The notes below the pieces were generated by a model, which did not search any database, was not told the origin of the DNA, and saw only the letters and a list, made by a program, of their open reading frames with translations. Shown here piece by piece: positions 18,972 through 28,757 of a stretch of DNA of 64,000 nucleotides. This stretch comes from Paenibacillus amylolyticus (GTDB lineage: Bacteria; Bacillota; Bacilli; Paenibacillales; Paenibacillaceae): positions 992,001 through 1,056,000 of the forward strand of contig NZ_CP121451.1 in assembly GCF_029689945.1 (NCBI RefSeq). Direction: 5' to 3'. The position numbers and the translations under genes are program-made. Every line of letters starts with the position of its first letter. Positions within the stretch are counted from its first letter, which is position 1.

Positions 18972-19514
18972 CTATTGTTCCATTTGCTTGCCAAGGAAAC
19001 CGGCAGCGGTCTCGGACATTTTCACTTCCATCTGAGACATCTTCACGGATTCATCCTTATTGAACAGGATCACTGTTCCGATGGGGTCACCACCTGAAAT
19101 AATCGGCGCAATAACAAAAGAGGATAACGTCTCGTCATGATCTTTGCTAAGCTCATATGAACCGTTGTTTGTTTCCAAAATGGTCTTTCTGTTTTCCATA
19201 CAGCCTTCCAACAGTTGACCTACCTGCTTGTCCAGGTACTCTTTCTTGGAGCCCCCTGCCACCGTGATAATGGTATCCCGGTCGGAGATCATGGTTACGT
19301 GACCTGTACTCTCATACAGGGATTCTGCATATTCCTTGGCAAAATCACCAAGCTCGCCAATTGGCGAATATTTTTTAAGAATAACTTCTCCATCACGGTC
19401 CACGAAAATTTCCAGTGGATCACCTTCACGAATACGTAACGTACGGCGGATTTCTTTTGGAATGACCACACGACCAAGGTCATCTATACGGCGGACAATA
19501 CCAGTAGCTTTCAT
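18972..19514 (-). CDS. spoVT: Stage V sporulation protein T (AbrB-family regulator)
   Basis: Transcription factor that tunes sigma-G genes in the forespore. 180 residues: an N-terminal swapped-hairpin AbrB domain (MKATGIVRRIDDLGRVVIPK, EIRRTLRIREGDPLEIF) and a C-terminal GAF-like domain from residue 55 (STGHVTMISDRDTIITVAGG, GSYELSKDHDETLSSFV). Length equals the family norm. A sigma-G-like promoter lies about 100 bases upstream. The ribosome binding site is weak (AAGTGGGG, 11 bases off). Confidence 0.96.
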   Translation of the reverse strand: MKATGIVRRIDDLGRVVIPKEIRRTLRIREGDPLEIFVDRDGEVILKKYSPIGELGDFAKEYAESLYESTGHVTMISDRDTIITVAGGSKKEYLDKQVGQLLEGCMENRKTILETNNGSYELSKDHDETLSSFVIAPIISGGDPIGTVILFNKDESVKMSQMEVKMSETAAGFLGKQMEQ

Positions 19515-19611
19515 TTCACATGTTGCCCCACTTTCTCGAGAAGATTTTTCAACTACTGTTCCTTAATGGGTAGAGGAAAGTCCCAGAACGTTTAGTGTGA
19601 TATCTTGACCA

Positions 19612-19642
19612 TAGTATTCATCTGTTCCCATTTCCTTATACA
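19612..19642 (-). promoter_or_regulatory. Sigma-G-type promoter of spoVT
   Basis: Minus strand -35 TGTATA (19637-19642) and -10 AATACTA (19612-19618), 18 bases apart. The sigma-G consensus is TGAATA and CATACTA. This fits the known forespore expression of spoVT. Confidence 0.6.
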
Positions 19643-19717
19643 TGCTTCGGAGAATATAGTTGTGTAACTTTCGAAGAAGGCGACCATATACCCATACGCC
19701 TTGTATATAGACAGGAA

Positions 19718-19755
19718 GAAGCAAGAAGGAGGTCCTAAGTCCTCCCCTTGCTTCT
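19718..19755 (-). terminator. Hairpin after the PrsA-like gene
   Basis: Minus-strand stem GAAGCAAGgGGAGG / CCTCCttCTTGCTTC with an 8-base loop, about 90 bases past the foldase stop. Only a pyrimidine tract rather than a clean T-run follows, so termination is probable but not certain. Confidence 0.5.
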
Positions 19756-19843
19756 CTGTATGGTTGTCCATATATACGTAGTACAAGGCATTGATTCGGG
19801 CAAATTAACCCTGAACGTGTGCTAAACAGCCATGTTTTCTCGC

Positions 19844-21004
19844 TTATTTACTGCTTGTACCTTCATCTGTCTTTGCATCTTTATCTGTGCCAGTCGTACC
19901 TTGGTCCGTCTTGGTATCTGTACCTTTGGAGTCATCCGTTGTTGGTTCGGTTGTTTTCTCTCCTTCGGTTCCTGTACCCGTTGTACCCTCAGTCGTACCT
20001 TCCGTTGTGCCTTCTTCAGCTTTTTCTGTTTTCGGCAGTTTCACTTCTTTTACGATTTTGTCCAATTCATTTTGCATGAACGTATCGATCTCAGCAGCGG
20101 CCAATTGGCTCTTCAGGCTTTCTTTTTGCTCAGCCGTCAGTTTGGTGAAGTCTGCTTCTGTACGAGCTTCCACTTTCATAATGTGGTATCCGTACTCCGT
20201 TTCAACTGGATCACTGATTTTGTTCAGCGGCAATGTTTTGGCAGCTTCCTTGAATGCCTCTACCCAGCTGCCTACAGGTGTTTCTTCATACAGTCCACCC
20301 TTTTCAGCAGAACCTGGATCTTCGGAATATTCTTTTGCAATTTCAGCAAAATCAGCTCCACCATCCAACTTGGCTTTTACTTCTTTTGCAATTTTCAGTG
20401 CATCTTCTTTTTTACGCTCTTTTTGCGTTTTTGGATCTGTGAAGTTAATCAACACGTGGCGAACGGAAGCTGTTGTGAACTGATCTTTGTTTTTCTCAAA
20501 CTCAGCTTTGACTGCATCTTCTGTAACGCCTGTTTCTTTGTCTTTAATCACTGTCATGATTCGAGTCATATAGTCTTTAATGTTATCGTCTGTCAAATTC
20601 TGAGCTTTGAGCATTTCCGTCCATTGATCTGCCTGAACAGAAGCTTTCATTTTATCGAATTGCTCGGTTGCCGCTTTGGCACCCGCTGTTTTGGCTTCTT
20701 CACTTGCTTTGCCACTCAAATATTCATAGGCAACTTCCTGTTTCACCAGATATTCTTTGAAATCGTCCATATCCATCATTTGTGCATACTCCGGATAGAG
20801 GAATTTCATGACACGTTGCTCCATGTCGAATTCATTGGCTGTAATGGTACCACCTTCATACGTAGCGACTACAGCACTCGTATCCGTCGATTCAGGTGTT
20901 TTTGCTTCTTCCTTCTTGCCACAAGCAGCAAGCAGTGATAAGGAAAGTACTGCAACCATACTTACTGATAGTACCTTTCCTACTTTTTTATACTTTGCTA
21001 ACAT
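19844..21004 (-). CDS. PrsA-like foldase lipoprotein (PpiC-type peptidyl-prolyl isomerase)
   Basis: 386 residues. A lipoprotein signal peptide with lipobox LLAAC puts the mature Cys at about residue 28, so the protein is anchored outside the membrane. A SurA-N-like helical region follows. The parvulin domain is near residues 180-275 (SVRHVLINFTDPKTQKE, FAEIAKEYSEDPGSAEKGG, PVETEYGYHIMKVE). The last 55 residues are a Thr/Glu/Asp/Gly-rich low-complexity tail with TEGT repeats, perhaps a wall-spanning linker. It should help fold exported proteins. The start overlaps the mfd 3' end by 17 bases; AGGGGG precedes the ATG. Confidence 0.9.
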   Translation of the reverse strand: MLAKYKKVGKVLSVSMVAVLSLSLLAACGKKEEAKTPESTDTSAVVATYEGGTITANEFDMEQRVMKFLYPEYAQMMDMDDFKEYLVKQEVAYEYLSGKASEEAKTAGAKAATEQFDKMKASVQADQWTEMLKAQNLTDDNIKDYMTRIMTVIKDKETGVTEDAVKAEFEKNKDQFTTASVRHVLINFTDPKTQKERKKEDALKIAKEVKAKLDGGADFAEIAKEYSEDPGSAEKGGLYEETPVGSWVEAFKEAAKTLPLNKISDPVETEYGYHIMKVEARTEADFTKLTAEQKESLKSQLAAAEIDTFMQNELDKIVKEVKLPKTEKAEEGTTEGTTEGTTGTGTEGEKTTEPTTDDSKGTDTKTDQGTTGTDKDAKTDEGTSSK

Positions 21005-24000
21005 CTTTTAGTTCCCCCTTTGATTTAAAAGCAGTCTTCATGGACTCCAGAATTTTCTCTACCAGCTCCATCAGTTGCTTATCCCCAAGCCCCTTGCCTT
21101 TAGCGTGAATCAGCATATGGGGTCCTTGTTCAAATTGTACACGTCTTTCGAACTGATTTCCAATGTGCGCGATTTTCGAGAGTTCAAAGGCATGTTCACG
21201 GCCTTCATAGAACTTCACGGTAATGTCCTCACCACGTTGGGAAATGGATTCAATACCGTAGATTTTGCCGTATACTTTCATCCGCGCAACAGCCAGCAAG
21301 TTGATAACGGCCTCCGGAAGATCACCGAATCGGTCAACCAATTCGTCTTCCAGCTCCATCGCATCGTCGAAGGATGCAATGACCGCCACTTTTTTGTAGA
21401 TCTCGATCTTCTGAATACTGTCATAGATATAATCGGACGGCAAGTAGGCATCGATACTGAGATCCAGGGTTGTGTTCCACTGGTCGGAAGGTACCGGTTC
21501 TTCGCCAAGCATCGTAACTTTGCGTTTGTTGATCTCCTCCGCAAGCATCTGGGAATACAGGTCGAACCCGACAGAAGCGATGAAGCCATGCTGCTCTGCC
21601 CCCAGCAGATTTCCCGCACCACGAATCGACAAGTCGCGCATGGCGATCTTGAATCCCGAACCCAGTTCGGTAAATTCTTTGATGGATTGCAGGCGCTTCT
21701 CTGCAACTTCCGTAAGTACTTTGTCCCGTTGGTACGTAAAATAGGCATACGCAATACGATTGGAACGACCCACACGCCCGCGCAGCTGATACAGCTGGGA
21801 GAGCCCCATTTTATCCGCATCATGTACGATCAGTGTATTTACATTCGGAATATCTACCCCGGTCTCGATGATACTTGTGCTCACAAGCACGTCATATTCA
21901 CCATCCAGGAAGTCCAGAATCGTCTTCTCCAGCTCTGTTTCCGACATCTGGCCATGTCCCACACCAACCTTGGCTTCAGGCACAAGGTCAGAAATCTCAG
22001 CAGCCATCTCCTGAATTCCCTGAACACGGTTGTAGAGGTAATACACTTGCCCACCGCGAGCAAGCTCACGCTCAATGGCTTCACGGACAAGCGCCTGGCT
22101 GTGTTCAACGACATAGGTCTGTACCGGGAAACGATTCTCTGGCGGAGTCTCAATAACGGACAGATCACGCACACCCAGCATGGACATATGAAGTGTACGC
22201 GGAATCGGCGTTGCCGTCAGCGTCAGCACGTCCACATTGGTTTTCAGCTTCTTCAGTTTCTCCTTATGGGTGACTCCAAAGCGCTGTTCTTCATCAACAA
22301 TGAGCAGTCCCAGGTCCTTGAACACCAGATCCTGCGACAGCAATCGATGCGTCCCGATGACGATATCCACTGTGCCTGCCTTGATGCCTTTGGCTGTTTC
22401 ATTCTGCTCTTTACGGGAGCGGAACCGGCTAAGCACATGAATGTTGAAGGGATAACCGGAGAACCGCTCACGGAACGTCTCAAAATGCTGCTGTGCCAAA
22501 ATCGTTGTTGGAACGAGGACAGCCACCTGTTTGCCTTCAATAGCCGCTTTAAATGCAGCCCGAATAGCTACCTCTGTTTTGCCGTAACCCACATCCCCAC
22601 ACAATAAACGGTCCATTGGACGGTTTTGTTCCATGTCCTTCTTGATTTCTTCGATGGCACGTACCTGATCACGAGTCTCATCGTAAGGGAACATGTCCTC
22701 AAACTCCTGCTGCTCTGCAGAATCCTTGTCGAATCCAAACCCTTTGGAGGTCTGACGTTCTGCATACAGCTTGATCAGATCATCAGCAATATCCTGTACG
22801 GATGTGCGGACCTTATTTTTAACCCGTGTCCACTCATTGCCGCCCAGCTTGTATATTTTCGGTTCTTTCTCTTCGGAACCAACATATTTCTGAATCAGAT
22901 CGATCTGCTCAATAGGTACAGACAGTTTGTCTCCACCCGCATAGAGAATATGCATATAGTCTTTATGAATGCCGCCAACTTCGAGGGTACCGATCCCAAG
23001 GTACTTACCAATCCCGTGGTTCTGGTGAACGACATAATCGCCCACTTTTAGCTCACTATAGGATTTGATCCGTTCCGCATTGTCTACATTTCGAATCGGT
23101 TTGCGTACTTTACGCTGTTTTTGCGAGAACATCTCGCCCTCGGTCACGACAGCCAAATGAATGGACGGCATTTCAAAACCCGTTTGCAGGTTACCGATCA
23201 TCATCTCTGGCTCTGGAATATCATAGTCCATCAGTACCCGGCGCATCCGCTCGAGTCGCTCCTCACCGTTCGCCAGCATGAGCACTTGAACTCCAGCCTT
23301 CTGCCAGCGTTCCATCTCTGCCTTCAGTACATTCATCTGCCCATGGAAATCCTGCATGCCACGACTGATGAAGTTCAGAATGTTCTGTGGTTGGGTGTGT
23401 GGAACCTGCCGCAAAAAGATCGACATGAACAGCGTCTGGAATGGACGCTCATACAACAGTTCATCACCGTCTGCGGATAATGGAAGATCCGGAAGTGTTT
23501 TTCCGTTTTGCATCAAGTGCAGATTCCACTCCGATTCATCACGGTCCAGCTGTTTCGATGTCTCCGAAAGTCTGGCAGGCTCATCTAGGACAAGCAGGGT
23601 ATCTTCGGGCATATAGTCGTAAATCGTTTTATTCTCCGGATAGAGCGGAGAAATATATTTGTACATTTCGGAGAAATACACGTGCTCCCGCAAAAGCTCA
23701 ATCTCCCGGTGAATTTCTTCACGAAGACGCAGCTTCGCCTGCCGGTCCGTCATTTTCTCCAGCTGTTGTTCGAGCAAAAGAGCAGCCGCGTCAGCAGCCT
23801 TTTCCATTCGCTCGCGGTCTGCAATTAATTCCTTGCATGGCAAAACGGTAATCTCTTCAATTCGTTCAATTGAACGCTGATCGGCTGGGTCGAATGTCCG
23901 AATGGAGTCGATCTCATCATCAAATAACTCCACCCGATACGCAATCGATGAAGTAACCGGATAGAAGTCGATGATCCCTCCGCGTACACTCAACTCACCA

Positions 24001-24515
24001 CGAGATTCCACACGCTCCACTCGCTCATATCCGAGCTTTACCATCTCCAGCAGGAAGGCGTCCAGTTGAAGTGTGTTGCCTTGTTTAATCAAAATACGAG
24101 CATTGGCCATCACTTCCGGAAGCGGAACATAACGTCTTACCCCGGAAAAAGGAATAACAACAACGCCCCTGAATCCTTGGGCGCAGCGGACCAACACCTC
24201 GATGCGCTGACCCAAGGTTTCCGGGCTGGAAACAGCGGCTTCAGCAGCAACAAGTTCGTTGGCAGGATAGATCAATACCTGATCAGGTGAAAGCGCTTCC
24301 TGTAAATCTTCTGCAATTTTTTGAGCTGAAAACATATTGTGCGTTACTACGAGCAATGGTCGGTTCATTTCCTGATGCAGAGCAGCCAGCATAATCTGAC
24401 GCGCCGAGCCGGATAGACCCGAAACCAATTGTTCCTTCATGCCGGACTTGATTCCGGCTGTAATGGATCCGAAGTCCGGATCTTTGGAAAAAGCCTGTAT
24501 AAGTGCTTGTAACAA
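20988..24515 (-). CDS. mfd: Transcription-repair coupling factor Mfd
   Basis: Large ATPase that removes RNA polymerase stalled at DNA damage and recruits UvrA. Domains in order: UvrB-like N-terminal region (ELSVRGGIIDFYPV), polymerase-interacting domain (VHQNHGIGKYLGI), RecG-like motor with Walker A CGDVGYGKTEVA, DEEQ box, TATPIPRTLHMSM, the TRG segment, and a C-terminal domain. About 1175 residues, as usual. The frame opens with GTG at 24524. AGAGAGGTG sits 6 bases before TTG at 24515, which therefore seems the better start. On this strand fin precedes it. Confidence 0.95.
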   Translation of the reverse strand: MLQALIQAFSKDPDFGSITAGIKSGMKEQLVSGLSGSARQIMLAALHQEMNRPLLVVTHNMFSAQKIAEDLQEALSPDQVLIYPANELVAAEAAVSSPETLGQRIEVLVRCAQGFRGVVVIPFSGVRRYVPLPEVMANARILIKQGNTLQLDAFLLEMVKLGYERVERVESRGELSVRGGIIDFYPVTSSIAYRVELFDDEIDSIRTFDPADQRSIERIEEITVLPCKELIADRERMEKAADAAALLLEQQLEKMTDRQAKLRLREEIHREIELLREHVYFSEMYKYISPLYPENKTIYDYMPEDTLLVLDEPARLSETSKQLDRDESEWNLHLMQNGKTLPDLPLSADGDELLYERPFQTLFMSIFLRQVPHTQPQNILNFISRGMQDFHGQMNVLKAEMERWQKAGVQVLMLANGEERLERMRRVLMDYDIPEPEMMIGNLQTGFEMPSIHLAVVTEGEMFSQKQRKVRKPIRNVDNAERIKSYSELKVGDYVVHQNHGIGKYLGIGTLEVGGIHKDYMHILYAGGDKLSVPIEQIDLIQKYVGSEEKEPKIYKLGGNEWTRVKNKVRTSVQDIADDLIKLYAERQTSKGFGFDKDSAEQQEFEDMFPYDETRDQVRAIEEIKKDMEQNRPMDRLLCGDVGYGKTEVAIRAAFKAAIEGKQVAVLVPTTILAQQHFETFRERFSGYPFNIHVLSRFRSRKEQNETAKGIKAGTVDIVIGTHRLLSQDLVFKDLGLLIVDEEQRFGVTHKEKLKKLKTNVDVLTLTATPIPRTLHMSMLGVRDLSVIETPPENRFPVQTYVVEHSQALVREAIERELARGGQVYYLYNRVQGIQEMAAEISDLVPEAKVGVGHGQMSETELEKTILDFLDGEYDVLVSTSIIETGVDIPNVNTLIVHDADKMGLSQLYQLRGRVGRSNRIAYAYFTYQRDKVLTEVAEKRLQSIKEFTELGSGFKIAMRDLSIRGAGNLLGAEQHGFIASVGFDLYSQMLAEEINKRKVTMLGEEPVPSDQWNTTLDLSIDAYLPSDYIYDSIQKIEIYKKVAVIASFDDAMELEDELVDRFGDLPEAVINLLAVARMKVYGKIYGIESISQRGEDITVKFYEGREHAFELSKIAHIGNQFERRVQFEQGPHMLIHAKGKGLGDKQLMELVEKILESMKTAFKSKGELKDVSKV

Positions 24516-24693
24516 AAGGGGCACCTCTCTTATAACTTACTTGATTATCTCACGCATACGCGTAGCATCACTATTAAAATGGATACAAATTCCTTTTTGT
24601 CCTGTTTCATCATATCGGATTACTCGCAACATTGCCACATCTGTTGATGCGGCTAAGCCTAATTTTGAGCTAGTCATGGCTTTCATGCCAACT

Positions 24694-24724
24694 GAAAAGA
24701 AGCCTCAGCAGGCTGCCAAGGCTA
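24694..24724 (-). terminator. Possible terminator between fin and mfd
   Basis: Minus-strand imperfect hairpin AGCCT..CAG / CTG..AGGCT followed by TCTTTTC. The remaining 24525-24788 gap shows no gene. Confidence 0.35.
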
Positions 24725-24788
24725 TAAAAAGGTGGAGCGTTATAACGCAACCGCCCTCAACTGTCATTTGATCCTGTACGGGCGATGT

Positions 24789-25018
24789 CTACTGAAGCGG
24801 ACTCGCGAGCAGGCTAAGCTCCGGATTGTGCTCCAGGGCTTCTTTACAGTAATCACATGTAATCCGAACGGTAATGTCACCACCGGAATTATACGCTATT
24901 ATATCCCTCCGCTCGTCGGGGTCAAGAAATGAAAGCCAAGCTCTGCTTCCGTTATTCGGGCAGAATCAATTCGTCCAATAAATGTACGGCAATGCCTACA
25001 TACGTAATTCACTGACAT
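24789..25018 (-). CDS. fin: Anti-sigma-F factor Fin (frameshifted)
   Basis: Small zinc-ribbon protein that shuts off sigma-F and helps the switch to sigma-G in the forespore. The two metal-binding pairs are CRHC at residues 7-10 and CDYC near 55-58. From ATG 25018 (AGGAGG 7 bases upstream) the frame hits a stop after 40 codons. If the C4 run (G4, 24918-24921 plus strand) had five C, the protein continues DERRDIIAYNSGGDITVRIT, then CDYCKEALEHNP, and ends at TAG 24789-24791. The corrected length is 76 residues, the same as B. subtilis Fin (YabK). Gene order pth-fin-mfd supports the identification. Confidence 0.88.
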
Positions 25019-25117
25019 GTTTATGCCTCCTGAACATGGTTTATACGTCCAGTATGTCCAGTATGGCTGAATTGAACCCGTCTTCTTATGATCATTTTAC
25101 CAGGTTATCTTACAGAA

Positions 25118-25678
25118 TTAACCGTTAAACTTCGCCATGGTTTGTTCAAACGTATGAGTCAAGCTATGCTCCAGAGCATCACATGTTTGCTCAATGGTCT
25201 GCTCAAGGGCTTCCTTTTCTTTCTTCATGAATGTCGACAGTACATAATCGACAATGGCATGTCCTGGATCAGGGCGGGATATTCCCATGCGTACCCGGTT
25301 AAACTGCTGTGTACCGGTGTGCTTAATAATGGACTTGATTCCATTATGTCCGCCTGCACTTCCCTGGTAACGCAATCTGACCTTGCCAATCTCTGTATCC
25401 ATGTCATCGTACACAACAATCAGATCTTCAAGGCTAACTTTATAAAAATCCATATATGCTCGAACCGATTCACCCGACAAATTCATATAGGTCATTGGTT
25501 TGATCAGCACGGTCTTCACACCGCCAATGTTGCCTTCTCCAATCAGCGCCTTACATTTACTCTGTGTGATGGAGATATTATGGCGATCCGCCAATCGGTC
25601 CAGTGCCATAAAACCGATATTATGACGTGTTTTGGCATAATTCGAGCCTGGATTACCAAGTCCGACAATCCACTTCAT
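25118..25678 (-). CDS. pth: Peptidyl-tRNA hydrolase
   Basis: Releases tRNA from peptidyl-tRNAs dropped off the ribosome. 186 residues, family length. Seen: GLGNPGSNYAKTRHNIGF with the catalytic His, KPMTYMNLSG, VVYDDMDTEIGKVRL with the catalytic Asp, and GSAGGHNGIKSI. GAAGGAGGG precedes the ATG at 25678. The 5' side faces a divergent plus-strand gene across about 140 bases. Confidence 0.97.
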   Translation of the reverse strand: MKWIVGLGNPGSNYAKTRHNIGFMALDRLADRHNISITQSKCKALIGEGNIGGVKTVLIKPMTYMNLSGESVRAYMDFYKVSLEDLIVVYDDMDTEIGKVRLRYQGSAGGHNGIKSIIKHTGTQQFNRVRMGISRPDPGHAIVDYVLSTFMKKEKEALEQTIEQTCDALEHSLTHTFEQTMAKFNG

Positions 25679-25714
25679 CTTGTTCCCTCCTTCGGATTAG
25701 CCTGAGGTGAGGCA

Positions 25715-25743
25715 TAGACTTCGAATGTTATATTTCATATAAT
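25715..25743 (+). promoter_or_regulatory. Candidate sigma-A promoter of the orphan plus-strand gene
   Basis: TAGACT (25715-25720), a 17-base spacer, TATAAT (25738-25743). The start point would fall near 25750, directly before the palindrome at 25765-25787. Confidence 0.5.
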
Positions 25744-25764
25744 ATCAGGAAAGTAAAGATCGAT

Positions 25765-25787
25765 TTTACTGTAGTATCTACAGTAAA
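25765..25787. promoter_or_regulatory. Perfect inverted repeat, operator-like
   Basis: TTTACTGTAG and CTACAGTAAA separated by TAT: ten perfect base pairs. It lies in the divergent gap between pth and the plus-strand gene, just downstream of a candidate promoter, where a repressor would act. I cannot name the regulator. It could alternatively fold as a leader hairpin before AU-rich sequence. Confidence 0.6.
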
Positions 25788-25818
25788 TATTTTATTGACC
25801 CAGGAAGGTGAGCGGGTT

Positions 25819-26019
25819 TTGCGCGAAGACAACGGACAACTGACTCAACATAGCGATTTTATCTATCATTTAGAATACCACGTACCTGTACAGGTATACG
25901 ACCGCGACACCCATATTGAGATTGGTCTAATCACACGTTTCGATAATCAATTCGTCGAAATTGCCGACACGCTTTTCCATCGGCGTCGTTTCCGATTTAT
26001 CTCCCGCCCAGGGTATTAA
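25819..26019 (+). CDS. Small conserved-looking protein of unknown function
   Basis: I do not recognise this gene. 66 residues if started at TTG 25819, which has AGGAAGGTGA about 7 bases upstream; an earlier TTG at 25795 lacks a site. The sequence has an HLEYHVPVQVYDRDTHIEIG segment, then LITRFDNQFVEIADTLFHRR and an Arg-rich end. It reads like a compact beta-rich domain without membrane segment or cysteines. It is one of few plus-strand genes here, placed between pth and prs where B. subtilis has ctc on the other strand. Codon use looks native. Confidence 0.65.
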   Translation: MREDNGQLTQHSDFIYHLEYHVPVQVYDRDTHIEIGLITRFDNQFVEIADTLFHRRRFRFISRPGY

Positions 26020-26152
26020 CCAAATAAGGTGAACGAACCATTTTACATTGGATCACTGCGTGTGCAGAAACATCTTCTGGTGTATATGAGTAGTTCAACT
26101 TGTATGGACTGATCAGCGGCTGTTTCACTTTTTTATAAAACGGCACGCCGAC

Positions 26153-26192
26153 AGGGGTTACATTTTCCATTGAACCGGAAAACGTAACCCCT
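26153..26192. terminator. Long hairpin between the orphan gene and prs (convergent)
   Basis: AGGGGTTAC..TTTTCC / GGAAAA..GTAACCCCT, two stacked stems of 9 and 6 bp with an 8-base loop, lying between two converging stops. No clean T-run on either side. On the minus strand a short CGGC/GCCG hairpin followed by TTTTAT lies just beyond. Confidence 0.5.
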
Positions 26193-26214
26193 CTACTACT
26201 TTATGCAGACATCC

Positions 26215-27168
26215 TTATTCAATTTCAAACAGCTTGCTGATTGACAATTCCTCATGAACACGGATAATCGCTTCTCCGAGCAAAGGCGCTACAGACAACA
26301 CTTTGAGTTTGCTTGTCGGATTCGCATGCGTAATTGGAATGGTATCCGTTACGATGACTTCCTTCAATGGTGCATTCTCCAAACGTTCCATCGCAGGTCC
26401 GGACAATACCGGGTGAGTACAGCATGCGTATACTTCTTTCACGCCGCCTTCCATCAGAGCATTCGCTCCCAGTACAATCGTTCCCGCTGTGTCAATAATG
26501 TCATCGATCAGAATGGCTGTTTTACCCTCGATGTTACCGATGATGTTCATCACTTCACTCACATTTGGCTCAGGACGACGTTTATCGATAATCGCCAGAG
26601 GTGCATTCAGGAAATCAGCCAGTTTACGTGCGCGCACTACGCCACCGTGGTCAGGCGACACAACAACCGGATTTTCGATCTGTTTCGACCGGAAATATTG
26701 AGCCAGAATTGGCACGCCAAGCAAATGGTCGACCGGAATGTCGAAGAATCCCTGGATCTGCATAGCATGCAAATCCATTGCGATGACACGGGTTGCACCC
26801 GCTTTTTCAATCAGGTTGGCAACCAGTTTCGCTGTAATCGGGTCACGCGAACGTGCCTTGCGATCCTGTCTTGCATAGCCATAGTAAGGAATAACGACGT
26901 TAATCGTCTTGGCAGATGCCCGTTTGAGTGCATCAATCATAACGAGCATTTCCATCAGGTTATCATTAACCGGCAAGCAAGTGGACTGCACGATGTAAAC
27001 GTGACAGCCCCGAACACTCTCGGAGAGTTTCACTTGAATCTCGCCATCACTGAAGCTGGTTGTGTGAGATTCACCCATAGGGATCCCGATATAATCAGCA
27101 ATTTGATGGGCAAGCTTGGGGTTAGAATTGCAAGTAAATATTTTTAATTTCGAATCAAAATAAGTCAT
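26215..27168 (-). CDS. prs: Ribose-phosphate pyrophosphokinase (PRPP synthase)
   Basis: Makes PRPP from ribose 5-phosphate and ATP; the product feeds NadC, HprT, purine synthesis and PurR sensing, all encoded in this window. 317 residues. Motifs: [67 protein letters not shown], and the PRPP loop [19 protein letters not shown] lies about 11 bases before the ATG at 27168. Confidence 0.97.
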   Translation of the reverse strand: MTYFDSKLKIFTCNSNPKLAHQIADYIGIPMGESHTTSFSDGEIQVKLSESVRGCHVYIVQSTCLPVNDNLMEMLVMIDALKRASAKTINVVIPYYGYARQDRKARSRDPITAKLVANLIEKAGATRVIAMDLHAMQIQGFFDIPVDHLLGVPILAQYFRSKQIENPVVVSPDHGGVVRARKLADFLNAPLAIIDKRRPEPNVSEVMNIIGNIEGKTAILIDDIIDTAGTIVLGANALMEGGVKEVYACCTHPVLSGPAMERLENAPLKEVIVTDTIPITHANPTSKLKVLSVAPLLGEAIIRVHEELSISKLFEIE

Positions 27169-27220
27169 AAAATAAAAACCCTCCGTGCTGGTTCATTGGA
27201 ATCTATAAGCGTCTGCGACA

Positions 27221-27247
27221 TGTCGGCACCTCCCGGATCTTCGGGAG
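27221..27247. repeat. Hairpin in the glmU-prs gap
   Basis: CCTCCCG and CGGGAGG around a short loop. No T-run follows on the minus strand, so it is not a typical terminator. It could be a processing or stability element in a glmU-prs transcript. Confidence 0.4.
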
Positions 27248-27269
27248 GCAATCTTGTTATCTAAACCCC

Positions 27270-28670
27270 TTATTGGGGTTTTGCATTTTGTTTCTTGGCT
27301 TTGGCACGTCCGCGAATCTTCTCCGCATAACCAGGTTTGTTCTCCTGACGTGGACGAGCAATGGCCAGATCATTCTCGGGAATGGAATGGGTAACGGTGG
27401 AGCCAGCAACCACATAAGCGCCTTTTCCTACCGTAATCGGTGCAATCAGATTGACGTTGCTGCCTACAAAAGCGTCATCTTCAATCGTCGTCACAGCTTT
27501 ATTATAACCATCATAATTGACAGTTATTGCCCCGCATCCAACATTTACGTTTTTCCCTACTTTGGCATCTCCAATATAGCTGAGATGAGATACTTTGGAA
27601 CCTTCGTCAATTGTAGCATTTTTCACTTCAACAAAGTCACCAATTTTTACGTTACGACCGAGTTTAGTCCCTGGACGCAAATTGGCAAATGGACCCACCG
27701 TTGCATCAGAACCCACTTCGGCATTGGACAACACCGAATGTTTGATTGTAACTCCGTCCTGAATAACGCTGTCTTCCACATCTGCATGAGGACCAATATG
27801 ACATGCTTCACCGATCGACGTCGTGCCTTTGAGAATGGTCCCTGGATACAGTACTGTATCTGATCCAATCGTAACATCCGCACCGATATATGTCGATGAC
27901 GGATCAATGATTGTAACACCGTTCAACATATGGCGTACAGCCAGACGTTCACGCATGAAGGCTTCTGCTTGCGAAAGAGCGAGTCGGTCATTAACTCCGA
28001 TGGATTCTGAAATGTCATCTGACATGTAGGCTTCAACCACTTCTCCATCCTTGCGGAAAATGCCAACGACGTCTGTGAGATAATACTCTCCCTGCGCGTT
28101 CTCATTCGTCACTTTTTCCAGAGCAGCGAACAATTTTGCATTATCAAAACAGTAAGTGCCTGTGTTAATCTCATTCACAGCATCTTCCTGCTCCGTGCAA
28201 TCCTTTTGTTCCACAATCCGTTGCACAGATCCATCTTCTCCGCGAATCACGCGACCATAACCTTTGGGATTATCCAACTGAGCCGTAAGAACTGTCGCTG
28301 CTGCTCCGCTACTCTCATGGAGCTTCATCAGACCTTCCAACGTCTCACTGGTTACAAGCGGTGTATCTCCACAGACCACAATTGTAGAACCAGTCTCTCC
28401 GCCAAGCAAGGATTTAACCTGCTTCACTGCATGACCTGTACCCAATTGTTCCGCCTGAAGTGCGTACTCCGCTCTGGAACCCAAAAAGGACTGCACCGCT
28501 TCGGCACCATGACCGACGACAACTACACTGCGTTCAACGCCTGCGCTGAGTGCTGCATCCAGCACATGTCCAACCATAGGTTTACCGCATACGGGATGCA
28601 GTACTTTGTACAATTTTGATTTCATTCGTTTCCCTTGCCCTGCGGCAAGCACGATCGCCATTCGTTTCAA
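27270..28670 (-). CDS. glmU: Bifunctional UDP-GlcNAc pyrophosphorylase / glucosamine-1-phosphate acetyltransferase
   Basis: Makes UDP-N-acetylglucosamine for peptidoglycan and teichoic acids. 466 residues: an N-terminal uridyltransferase ([27 protein letters not shown]), a linker helix near 230-250, and a C-terminal left-handed beta-helix of hexapeptide repeats ([27 protein letters not shown]). AGGAGG lies 9 bases before TTG 28670, which decides for TTG over the ATG three codons later. A basic tail ends the protein. Confidence 0.97.
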   Translation of the reverse strand: MKRMAIVLAAGQGKRMKSKLYKVLHPVCGKPMVGHVLDAALSAGVERSVVVVGHGAEAVQSFLGSRAEYALQAEQLGTGHAVKQVKSLLGGETGSTIVVCGDTPLVTSETLEGLMKLHESSGAAATVLTAQLDNPKGYGRVIRGEDGSVQRIVEQKDCTEQEDAVNEINTGTYCFDNAKLFAALEKVTNENAQGEYYLTDVVGIFRKDGEVVEAYMSDDISESIGVNDRLALSQAEAFMRERLAVRHMLNGVTIIDPSSTYIGADVTIGSDTVLYPGTILKGTTSIGEACHIGPHADVEDSVIQDGVTIKHSVLSNAEVGSDATVGPFANLRPGTKLGRNVKIGDFVEVKNATIDEGSKVSHLSYIGDAKVGKNVNVGCGAITVNYDGYNKAVTTIEDDAFVGSNVNLIAPITVGKGAYVVAGSTVTHSIPENDLAIARPRQENKPGYAEKIRGRAKAKKQNAKPQ

Positions 28671-28742
28671 AATTTACGACCTCCTGTTCTGAAAATCCCA
28701 TTGAATTTCATAGCTTGTTGATATCCAATGAGTATCGTTCAG

Positions 28743-28757
28743 CCGGCTTCAAGCCGG
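28743..28757. repeat. Inverted repeat upstream of glmU
   Basis: CCGGCTT and AAGCCGG around one base, in the 290-base stretch between the spoVG terminator and glmU. No gene is seen in that stretch. A regulatory role for glmU is possible but untested. Confidence 0.35.

Noticed and set aside
21075..22607. Plus-strand open frame of 510 codons
   Set aside because: Exact antisense of mfd; no ribosome binding site and composition fully explained by the real gene. The same holds for the plus-strand frames at 19832-20938, 26254-27147 and 59141-60274.
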